From Arachis hypogaea (Eukaryota > Streptophyta > Magnoliopsida > Fabales > Fabaceae), in the NCBI RefSeq assembly GCF_003086295.3, contig NC_092040.1, positions 1,736,001 through 1,800,000 of the forward strand: a stretch of 64,000 nt of DNA. The letters run 5' to 3'. A model generated the notes under the pieces. The model did no database searches. It was given only the letters and a program-made list of their open reading frames with translations, and was not told the origin of the DNA. Within the stretch, counting starts at the first letter, position 1, and the number at the start of each line of letters is the position of its first letter. A program made the position numbers and the translations under genes. Below are positions 54,421 to 64,000 of the stretch, piece after piece.

Positions 54421-55689
54421 GAGGAACACGGATAACACAAGCGTGAAACGTGTGTGCGTGTAGAAACTTTTTTTTTTTTTTTTTGAGTGATAAAATTAAA
54501 AAAATATATATTTTATAACATTAATTAGTTTATATAAAAATTAAATTTATTTTTAAATTTTCACTATAATAAATCATGTTGAATTTACATCTTAATAATT
54601 TCCTTTTGTACTTTTTTTTGTTTGAAGAAAAAGACAAATATACGCAGATATTTAAATTTTTAAAAATTTAAAAATATATTTAAGTTTCTGATTATTTTAA
54701 AATTTAGACAAATTGATTTTTTATATTCACTTAGTTCTGTCAAGACTCAACAAAAAAGTTAAACATGATTTCTGTTATACTGACTTGATTAATACGGATA
54801 CACACATAAAAAATTTTTAAAATTAGACAAATTAGACTAGGAATCAATATGTTCAGATTTTTACATATTTAATTGACATAATTAATTGTGTTTTACATAT
54901 TTTTACAAGAGTCGAGAGTGGTAGTTCACAACAAGATTTTTACATATTTGATTGACATAATTAATTGTGTTTTTTATTTTTTATTATTTTATTTCAGTCT
55001 CTTTACTATGTTAATATCATCATTTTTGGTTGTATAATATAGTTAACACCTTCTAAGATTTCAAATCGTGGAGGTAGAAGCAAGAAATTGATTATGGAGC
55101 GAACAAGATGATAATGTAATTATATTTTTTTTGGATTTGATCAAATTGGTCTTTAAATGAATGACTAAATTGATTGAATCACATCTTTGTTATGTCAACA
55201 TGTCTAATGTTTTGTTTAGTCTAGAAGTGGCAATGGTATAGAAAAGCGGGTGATAGATAATGCAATGTAATGTGTGAGTTATATGTTTGTTGTGTTTAAT
55301 TAATTTAGTCCTTAAATAAATGACTAGACTAATTGAATCACATTTACCTTAGATCAATATATCTAATATTTCTGTCATGTCTAAAGACAATAATATTGGA
55401 TAATATCCGAGAGATAATCCTCCACTTTTCATCCCACATCCTAAATTTTTTATCCATTTTTTTCTATTTTCTATGACAAAAATATTTTTATCCAACTTCC
55501 ATTTCTTACCAGAAAATATGGTCCTACAAATTTTCATAAATATTTATTTTAAAAAATTTATATTAATTCTAATATAATTAAGATAAATAAATTAAATATT
55601 TGTAATTATATCATATAACAAAAATAATAAATGTTAAATACTCAAATCTTAAATAAAGACAAAGTACATAATACAATTTCAAAACAAAA
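54421..55689. other. AT-rich intergenic region
   Basis: No gene found. Words such as TAATTGTGTTTTTTATTTT and AAATGACTA-TTGAATCACATTT recur twice (about 54860/54950 and 55155/55320), suggesting old repeat debris. Confidence 0.4.
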
Positions 55690-55702
55690 ACTACTCAACA
55701 AC

Positions 55703-55735
<33 letters not shown>

Positions 55736-56527
55736 AGTCTTGTCCCATTAGGTGGGGTCGGTTATATGAATTAAACGATGTCATTAAACTCTATTATGTA
55801 TCATGTATATAGAGAGACTATTTACATATGGATCTCATTTGATCACCTCATGGATGGTCTGCTTAGGTCTTTCTCTACATTTCACCTCTTGTCCATCTTT
55901 CATCTTATCCACCTTTTTGACTGAGTATTCTGTCGGTCTTCTTCTCACATGTCCGAATCACCTGAAACACGATTCTACCATCTTTTTCATAATAGATGCT
56001 ACTCTAACCCTCTCTCTTATATCTTCATTCCTTATTCTATCCAATCGTGTATGACCATTCATCCATCTCAACATCTTCATCTCTGCCACACTTAGTTTAT
56101 GTTCGTGCTCCCCTTTGGTCGCCCAACATGCTGTACCATAAAGCATAGTCGGTCTGATAGCAGTGCGATATAATTTACCTTTAAGTTTTAAAGGCATTTT
56201 TTTGTCACATATAAAACCAGATGCACTCCGCCATTTTGACCAACCTACTTAGATCCTATGATTTACATCATATTCAATCTCTCCATTATCCTATATGATG
56301 CACCCAAGATACTTAAAACTCTTAACTTTTTGTAGGATGTTATTTCCAATCTTCACCTCTATATTAGGATTTTTCCTTCGCATGCCAAATTTATAATTCC
56401 ATATATTTTGTCTTGCTACGGCTTATGCGCAGATCATACACTTCTAAAGCTTCTCTCCATAATTTCAACTTCTTATTTAGATCTTCATTTGACTCTCCAA
56501 TAAAGACAATATCATCGACAAATATTT
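55690..56527 (-). mobile_element. 3' part of an RTE-type LINE
   Basis: A (CAA)n/(GTT)n tail at about 55688-55734 followed by TCTTGTCCCATTAGGTGGGG, then minus-strand RTE reverse-transcriptase C-terminal coding ([40 protein letters not shown]). Stops and indels present. The copy ends at GACAAATA, exactly where the L1 poly-A begins. Confidence 0.8.
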
Positions 56528-56559
56528 TTTTTAGAACAAAGAAAAGCTCAACTCATTAA

Positions 56560-59500
56560 AGTAGAGTGACACAAAAGATGGATCACAAAGAAAAAGGTAC
56601 AGTCAACTGTAAGGTAAAATCAAATGAAATACAAAAATGACTAATCCATCAACATCCCCGGTATTGCCATCAACAACCACATGGATCAGCACTAGACCAC
56701 TCTTTGAAGTTCAACACCAACCTCAATTTGATGTCCTCCACGCTACCTTCTTCATTCTTAAAATATTCTCGCATTTTGTTCCATCCAAATATTCTAAGTT
56801 ACTGCACAGAATCCAATCATCCTCTTATTCTGCTCAAATTTTCTGCCAGGTTCTCCTGTCCAACTCTCAAACAGTTCTTTGATCGTTTCCGGGACAACCC
56901 AAACTCTATCAAAGTACTTCAACCAAGCACACCACACCTTCCAAGTAAACTCACTGCAAAGAAACAAATGATGAACAAATTCTATATCTTTTTTACACAA
57001 CACACAGGTATTATCACTTGGATGAATGACACCTAATCTACTCAATCTCTCTTTGGTATTTACCCTTCTTACTAAAACAAATCATGTAAATAGCTCAATT
57101 TTTGGCGGGACCGAGCTTCTCCAAATTGCACTAGTAAAACTGTAACTTGTGACTTCTTCCGAGACAGTTTCTGTCTACAACATCTGCACAAAAGAGTTAG
57201 TTAAAAAAATACCATTTTTATAAAATTTTCACAGCACTTTATCCTCTCTACCAGGTGATAACTTAACTGGCCTTAACCTTTCATGGAGTTGGTTTACAAG
57301 TGCCAACTCCTATTGAAACAATTCTCTCCTCCAATAGAAATTCCAAATCCACTCTAATCCATCCCAAAACTCACAATCCCCTATAACAGATCTTTGCTGG
57401 TTTGAAACAGAGAAAAGCCTTGGAAGACTCTCTTTAAAGGGTCCACCTTGCAACTAATTATCTTCCTAAAAACGAGTTCTCCTCCCATCCCCTATTTCCA
57501 TAGATAGGCCACTGATCATCTTGTTTTTTACGTGTTGCTTCTTGATCTTCAATTGACATATATCTTTCCACGAATCCCCTCTTGTAGGTAGTGATTGATT
57601 TGCTAGCATTATATTTGGATTTAAATCATTACACGAGCATACAGTTTTCTTCCACAACGGACAATCCTCTTTTGAAAACCACCACCACCTCTTAAACAGA
57701 AGTGTCATATTCCTAATCACAGCGTCCCCCACTCCCAAACCTCCTAGCTTTTTCGGGACCTACACCAACTCCCATTTTACGAGAGGCATACCATTATTTC
57801 CGTCCTCCTTGCTCCATAAAAACTTTCTTTGCAACGCAATCAACTTCTCTGCTACCCCTTTTGGCATTTTATATAGGTTGAGATAGTAGACTGGCAAGCT
57901 ATTAGGTACAGACTTGGTAAGCACTAACTTTTCAGCTTTGTTAAGAATTTTTGCCTTCCAAAGACTGAGCTTCTCTTCCACCTTATCTATAATCGGTTTC
58001 CATGTCTTCACCAATCAAGGATTTGCTCCTAAGGAGATTCCCAAGTATCTTACGGGTAGAACCGCTTCAGTACATCCTAGTATCCCACACATATTCGTCA
58101 CCCACTCTGACTCACAATTAACGGAAATCAAATTCGATTTGTCAAAGTTGATACTTAGTCCAGACATGAGTTCAAAACATCGCAAGAGCCTCTTATAATT
58201 TAAGATTGTCTCGATCTCTGGTGGGTAAAACAAAATAGTGTCATCCGCAAACTGCAAGTGTGACAATTCTATGTTATCCCTCCCAACCAACAATGGGGAT
58301 ATACGTCCATTCCTGACTGCTTCTCCCACAATCCTATCTAAAACATCAACCACAAGGACAAATAGGAAAGGAGATAGAGGATCTCCTTATCTTAGACCTC
58401 TATCCATCTTGAACAGCTTGGACGGAGCCCCATTAATCAGAACTAAAATAGAGGCGGTACTTACACATTTCTTTACCCATGCTCTCCATTTATGACTGAA
58501 ACCAATCTTTTGTAACACAATATCCACAAAGTTTCACCTGACCCTGTCATAAGCCTTTTGAAAATCTAACTTTATAATCACTGCCTTCTTCTTGCTCATC
58601 CTCAGCCACTGAACTGTTTCACATGCAATTAGAGCACCATCATGTATTTTTTAACCCTTTACAAAAGCACTTTGTGTCTCTCCCACTAATCTTGGCATCA
58701 CTGAACTCATCATTTTTACCAAAACCTTCGATATTACTTTGTATACACATCCAACCATGCTAATAGGCCTAAGGTCTTTGATCTCCTTGGCACTAAAGCC
58801 ACCCAAGTTACATTCGCTTCCATTGGTAATTTGGCGCTTTGGAAAAATCTTAACATTGTTGCAGTAAATTCCTGGCCAATCTCATCCCAACACTTCTTAA
58901 TGAAGTTCATGTTATACCCGTCATTACTTGGGGCTTTTGTAGACTCATAATCCCAAACAGTCTCTTTGACTTCCTCAGCAGAGGGTATTACTTCTAATGC
59001 TGTAGCCTCATCTCCATCTATCTTCATCACTAGTCCTTCCCGAAACCCAATCAATGGAGCATATTCTTGCCGATACAAATCTCTATAAAATCCTCTAATT
59101 GCCACCTTTATTCTGGCCTGATTCCGAACCAACCTCCTCTGCAGTAAGAGCGCATCAATTTCGTGTTCCTCCTTCTAGCCGATGCTACTTGATGAAAGTA
59201 TCTTGTATTCTTATCCATATATTTAGTATGTCAAGACCGAGACATCTGCTTCTAATGAATTTCCTTCCGAATATACCACTTCTCACAGCATCTCACCAAT
59301 GCTTTGCATCTAGCTTCCATTGTACCGTCATATGCGCCATCACTTACTATATCATCAATCTTTTTTATCTCATCCTCAAACCTCTTTATTCTACTATCCA
59401 TGTCACCAAAATTGTCTCTATACCATCTTCTCAGGGGTGTCATCAACGCCTTCAGCTTGCTAGTGAATGGGAACATACCCTAAGTTTCTCCATTCCTCTT

Positions 59501-60264
59501 TTACCATCCTCAGAAAATCCGCATGTGTGAACCAAGCATCTAAACTTCTAAACGGTCTTGGATCTCCCTTCACCCTTGTATCTCTCACAATCAACAGACA
59601 GTAATCTGATAACACTCGAGATCCACCTCTCAAGCGAGTATCCGGAAGAGCTTCAATCCAATCTACACTGACCAGGACCCTGTCAATGCGGCTATACTGT
59701 CGACCCCAGAACCATGTGAACTTACGATCATTAAGAGGGAGATCCAGCAATTGCATGTCTTGTACCCAAAACTTAAACTCTTCCGCAGACACCGGTAACC
59801 TACTCACTCCTTTTCTTTCCTCCACTTGCATTATTTCATTGAAGTCCCCTGTGAAGCAAAAAGGCACCTGACACAACCCCACAATATAACTCAACTCCTC
59901 CCACATCACCCGTTTTTCCACTCTCCCATCTGCTCCGTAAACCAAAAAAACACACAAGTAAGATTTATATTAGTCATCACTCCCTCCACACACAGCCAAT
60001 GTTCTCCTTTATAGCAGTTATTCATTTTAAACACCATATCATCCCACATTAGCAGCAAGCCTCCAGAAGCACATATAGATTCCACGTATTCCCAGCCCAC
60101 CATGTCATTTTTCCAAATACGTATTGCATCAAATTTTGTCAAGATTTGACGCTTAGTTTCAATCAACCCTAAATGTTTAATCTACTACTCTTTTTCAATT
60201 CTTTTATCATTCTCAGGTTTTCGTCACCTCCTAACCCCCTAATATTCCAACAACTATAAATCAT
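56560..60264 (-). pseudogene. L1 ORF2 (endonuclease and reverse transcriptase)
   Basis: Starts MIYSCWNIRGLGGDENLR at 60264. Endonuclease motifs are visible (CFTGDFNEIM; NDRKFTWFWGRQYSRIDRVL; LSDYCLL), as are RT motifs (STKAPSNDGYNMNFIKKCWD; LQFADDTILFYPP near 58240) and a C-terminal zinc region (NTCVLCKKDIEFVHHLFLCS near 57010). Several stops and frame changes separate these parts, so no functional protein is encoded. Confidence 0.8.
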
Positions 60265-62515
60265 TTAAAAATATTTTTACACACCTTGTTGCAGTTCTTA
60301 GGTCTGCTTATTCTGGCTTTCTTTGTTTGTTTCGCCAGCCTCTTCCTGTTTACAATTTTTTCATTATGAGCTTGAAGTATTGCCATAATATCCCCTTCTT
60401 CATTATGTAGAACTGCACCTGATTCCACTGCTAATTCCCAAGTTTTCCTATTTTCATTCATCTGTTCCTCCCCTTTCAGCCTTTCATCGTTCATCACGTT
60501 TTGTTGTACTTGGCTAGTTCTGGATTCACCCTCCTCATTGCCACACTCTTCATCATTCACACACTAATCCATGCATGCTGTCACTGTCTCTGGAATAACC
60601 TATCGTTCTTCGCCTCTTGCCTCTGCTAGATTGATGTTCCTCTTGTTCCTCTGATTAACCGGCTCATTGGTTTCACCATGGCACTCTTCTTCATTGTGCA
60701 ACTCTACCACACAGCTTTCTGCCACCGCAATCTGACCCTTCCATTTTTTTCGGTCACCGCCGCTAACTGAGATCCCGCCTCCAGGTGCTAGACATGGGAT
60801 AGCCATCGTGTGATGTAACCCGCTTGGCCCCGGCGCCGTTTGCCCCACGACATCTTCTCCAAGGCCGACGCTGTTTTACTACAGGTCATCTTCTCCAAGG
60901 CCTAGTTCTGCCTGCAAGTGTCTCATCGTTTGCTGCATAGGTTCCAGCGGTGTGCAAGAACTACTCCTCGAATAGATCCTGTCGCTGCTCCTATTTTCAT
61001 TAGCATGTCCCTCTTTAACCTGTGGAGCATCAGTCTGACCCGCTTCAATATGAGCCCACCATCCAAGGCTCATCCCTCCTTCAACATGTCCAAGATGGCT
61101 ATTCTCATTTGTAAGCCCAATAACATGAAAGTCCACAATGCCCATTCGTTCATTTTCTCTTATTATATTATCCATTTCCCTATGAAAACAATGGCCCACC
61201 ACATTCCTTCTTCTAGCCCTTATAACACCCTCTTGTACCCCGCCACTTGAATTGGAAAATTCTTGTGACACGGTCCTTTTCGAGTCCCCTTCTCTAATAA
61301 ATTCAGCATCTCCATAAATTTTGCCTCTATCAATTTTCTTTAATGCATTTAAGTCAATTACTCTTTTTTCCTTCAATGATAGTAAATGCTCTTGATTCCA
61401 GTCATTCAAAAACAAATCATAAATTACTATTTTACCCTTATTTTCACTATGATTCCTCATCCTTGCCTCCACCAATTCAGCCGCCGGATCAAACATCGGT
61501 GCTGGCATCCTCATTTCTGTATTGCTTCCATCATAGTTGGCCTTCATCTTTCGCAGATTGTCCTCTACAATCATGCTTTCCGCTCCATATATCTTACTTC
61601 CCACCTCCTTTACAAAAACATCAAACCCACTAGTGCCGACCGTGATGTGGATCCATTCACTAATAACATCAAACATACAAGTATCGATTTGAACTCTTCC
61701 AGAGCTGAATGATAGTTCTGATTCCGTCATTTCATCGCACTGTACTACTTTCTCCCATTGTCCACCTATCCTTTTGAATGTTTCTGCAGACCACACATGC
61801 AGTGGCACTCCAGAACATTCTAGCCATACTCTTCTAGTCTCACTTCGTTTTGATTCCTCCCACCTCAAACGCTATGAAAAAATTGCAGAGGACTATTCAT
61901 TTTGAATGTATAATATTCCTCCGCATGATTCACGGTGTCAAAAGTTAGTAGTGACTTATACGCTCCTAATTCACGGACTTGAACAACCTGAGGCAGATTT
62001 TTTGAAACTGCCTTCTTCAGAGCATTGAAATCTATGGCCTTGGTTGTCCACCCAACTAAACTCCTTGCTAGCCAACCTATATTTTCTTCTGCAACAGTTA
62101 CTTCAACCTTCCTTATCCATCCATTACCATTTGGGTCATTTTTTGACGTATTCTTCATCGTTCCTTTCCTACCTGTATGCATAGCCAAATTATCCTTACG
62201 TTGAGTCCGCCCATCCTCATCGGCGTTCCGTTCTCTACCTTCGACATTCATACTTCTTGCCTTTTCCTTCGTTGGCCTTCTATACTTAGCTTCTTTTGCT
62301 GATATTGTCTTCCTTCGTAATCTCATACGATTCATGTCCGTTATCGTCTTCAATGCCCCCCTTTCGTCGTGTACCGTATAAAGGCAAAAAGATATATCAT
62401 ACCTTTTTTTCTGCTTACGAGCAAGATATATGTCATTGATTCTTCCTATCCAAGTGAATAGGTGAAATAATTTCCTCTTGGAAATATCTTCCGATAAAAA
62501 TGGAGAAAGATTCAT
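60261..62515 (-). pseudogene. L1 ORF1 (RNA-binding, gag-like)
   Basis: ATG at 62515. The start resembles an RNA-recognition motif (LFTWIGRINDIYLARKQKKR), followed by a basic region and a DUF4283-like domain (WLARSLVGWTTKAIDFNALK; WEESKRSETRRVWLECSGVP). A frameshift near 61870 and stops near 60880 and 60565-60600 break it. The last stop TGA at 60263-60261 overlaps the ORF2 start in ATGA. Confidence 0.7.
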
Positions 62516-62667
62516 TTTCTAGTCGATGGTACTCTTCTCTGTTCCAAACCCTATAATTCTTCGAATGTTGACGTGATTCTCAAGTTCTATCCTCTCTGTA
62601 TTTTCCTCTCGCTCTTCCCCTTTCTCTCTCTCTCGTGCTTTTAGCATTGCTGTTTATCCACAAATAA

Positions 62668-62920
62668 TTTTACGATTAATCATACTCAGATTTTTATTTT
62701 CAAGTGAATATTAAACTTAAAAGAGATGGTTAAAAAACACATACTTTCGTTCATTTGTGACAACTTGCGTTCTTACCGCCACAAATGTTATGTGTGAAAT
62801 TCCAGGCCTGCGGGCCGCAAGGGCCCATTCCATTTCAAACCCCTTAGCGAGCAATTTATCAGGGTCGTCGTCGTCATCATTTCCTACTTCTTCTCCATCG
62901 GCATCTCCAAACGCAGAATC
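62668..62920 (+). promoter_or_regulatory. AE7 promoter and leader
   Basis: Only about 250 bp separates the L1 from the AE7 start. It contains AAGGGCCCATTCC at about 62819-62831, a site II (TGGGCC) type element typical of housekeeping genes. No TATA box is obvious. Confidence 0.5.
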
Positions 62921-63506
62921 ATGGTGTCAACTCTAATCAACGCAAACCCTATCATATACGAAAAGAAAGAGCGCCGAACCCGCACCTCACCGCCCACCAC
63001 CAACGACGATTACGCCGTCGAACCTATCGACCAACTTGAGATTTTCGATATCCTTTATTTCTTTCTTTCTTTCATTTTCCAATTTCTATTTTTTTTTCTT
63101 TTAATTGAATACCTTTCATCGAATATGTGCATGCTTAGTCTTTCTTTTTCCTTAACGATTTCTCACATCACCTGAGAGATATCAAGGACCCTGAGCACCC
63201 TTACTCCTTGGAAGAGCTCAAGGTCATAACGGAGGATGCTGTTGAAGTCGATGATCACCGTAGTTATGTTAGGTGCTCACACTTTTCATTTTCTTTTTCC
63301 CCTTTATGTATTAGGATTGATATTGGCTTCTGATGAATGTTTCATGTGTTTATTTATTTATTATATTATTATTATTGAATCATTAATTGTGATTTTGGTT
63401 GTTTAGGGTTACGTTTACTCCGACAGTGGAACATTGCAGCATGGCAACGATTATAGGTCTCTGCTTACGGGTTAAGCTCATGAGAAGCTTGCCTTCACGC
63501 TACAAG
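62921..63506 (+). CDS. AE7: AE7 / MIP18-family cytosolic Fe-S cluster assembly protein, 5' part
   Basis: Exons 62921-63047, 63167-63272 and 63407-63506 join in phase; at least one further exon lies beyond 64000. The protein starts [19 protein letters not shown] and continues [20 protein letters not shown], then [18 protein letters not shown] and [20 protein letters not shown] with the conserved cysteine of the MIP18 family. AE7 is the plant member of the CIA targeting complex that delivers Fe-S clusters to nuclear and cytosolic DNA-metabolism enzymes. Intron 1 (63048-63166) is a U12-type AT-AC intron; intron 2 starts GTGCTC and intron 3 GTATTA. Coordinates cover only the exons seen. Confidence 0.9.
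63048..63166 (+). other. U12-type AT-AC intron in AE7
   Basis: The intron begins ATATCCTTT, has the branch-site consensus TTCCTTAAC at 63148-63156 and ends CTCAC at 63166, 11 nt after the branch A. Only this splice restores the family sequence [12 protein letters not shown]; no GT donor fits. Confidence 0.88.
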
Positions 63507-64000
63507 GTATTAATTGTTTTTCACAAATTTTTATTTTCTGATTGTTGTAATTGTTTAGGGTAGTTGCTTGGATTAATGATTGATACCCTGGAGGCAAAAC
63601 TAGATTGATGTGTTGTGTTATGATAATATGTAATTTCTATTATATTTTTCCTTGTATGGAAGTTTTACTGTAAGGCGAATTTGTGGTAGATTTTAGTCCA
63701 AGGGAGTGGTAGATTTGTAAAAGCTCATGGATTAGTTTCAATTCGGAGTATTGAGTTGGTAAGGTAACTCTAGATGTTGCATAGTGAATAACAATTGTGT
63801 GCATTTTGTTCTTGCTTGAATTAATGGGAGCATAATGCAGCAAAGGCTGCAATCTTTTTAGTCTTATTAGTACAAATTGGTTGTTCACCAAGAGGGATGT
63901 AATAAGAAGCCGGAGGATTTGAAGCCTTCTAAAACATAAAAGAAATAACTACAAATTCATGTAAGATAAACATGCACTCTCGAAAATGAAATCTGAACTA
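63507..64000 (+). other. AE7 intron 3, running off the window
   Basis: AT-rich; no further AE7 exon found up to 64000. The missing C-terminal third must lie beyond. Confidence 0.6.

Larger units (their letters stand above)
56528..62656 (-). mobile_element. Nearly full-length, inactive L1 LINE
   Basis: Minus-strand order: 5' end near 62656 with a CT-rich leader, ORF1 (RRM and DUF4283-like), ORF2 (endonuclease, reverse transcriptase, C-terminal zinc finger), and a poly-A tail seen as TTTTTTTT at about 56526-56533. ACAAATA occurs at both ends (56521-56527 and about 62661-62667) and may be the target duplication. Frameshifts and stops in both ORFs make it inactive. Same family as 42504-44336. 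Confidence 0.8.

Noticed and set aside
62921..63175. An 84-codon ORF reading through 63048-63175
   Set aside because: The part after 63047 is a hydrophobic translation of a U12 intron; the spliced protein matches AE7.
1..64000. CRISPR arrays, bacterial operons, tRNA or rRNA genes
   Set aside because: None seen; repeats are transposon or microsatellite in nature and the DNA is plant nuclear.

Overview
The window is nuclear DNA of a dicot plant, most likely a legume and possibly Arachis. The evidence is GT-AG introns in AT-rich DNA, plant-specific gene families, Tat-lineage Ty3/gypsy elements with a second RNase H, and MULE, hAT and Harbinger-like elements. The species call is an inference; no database search was possible.

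Layout. 1-12.4 kb is a nest of LTR retrotransposons: a long LTR (1-2022) abuts the interior of a degraded Tat-type element (2023-10360, with its 3' LTR), which itself abuts the interior of an older, opposite-strand gypsy relic (10361 to about 12440). From 13.0 to 38.8 kb lies one host gene encoding a gag-like/ankyrin/PGG membrane protein. Its seven exons join in phase although a hAT-like element sits in intron 1 and a 20,387-bp Mutator-like element (MULE, 17770-38156) sits in intron 6, two bases upstream of the 3' splice site once its target duplication and AT are counted off (AG at 38170-38171). The MULE has terminal inverted repeats, a perfect 9-bp target duplication and a natural empty site in a nearby paralogous segment (40332-40340). 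It carries an intact FAR1-type transposase gene, an intact ULP1-like cysteine protease gene and pieces of several host genes: an L-type lectin receptor kinase, BRR2 helicase, fibrillin-5/PAP7, an NT-C2 protein and one unrecognised gene.

38.8-45.9 kb holds decayed tandem copies of the 3' end of the ankyrin-PGG gene, mixed with a copied piece of the IWS1 3' flank, a 5'-truncated L1 LINE and an RTE-type LINE tail. 45.9-50.0 kb is IWS1 (minus strand, 11 exons, transcription elongation) with a Harbinger-like element in intron 4. 51.3-54.4 kb is a minus-strand DUF760 gene like UV-B-induced protein At3g17800. 55.7-62.7 kb is an RTE LINE remnant followed by a nearly full-length but broken L1 LINE, both minus strand. 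At 62.9 kb the plus-strand AE7/MIP18 gene (cytosolic Fe-S protein assembly) begins and runs off the window; its first intron is a U12-type AT-AC intron.

Four host genes are therefore supported (ankyrin-PGG, IWS1, DUF760, AE7), plus two intact transposon-encoded genes. Everything else is mobile DNA, gene fragments or AT-rich intergenic sequence.
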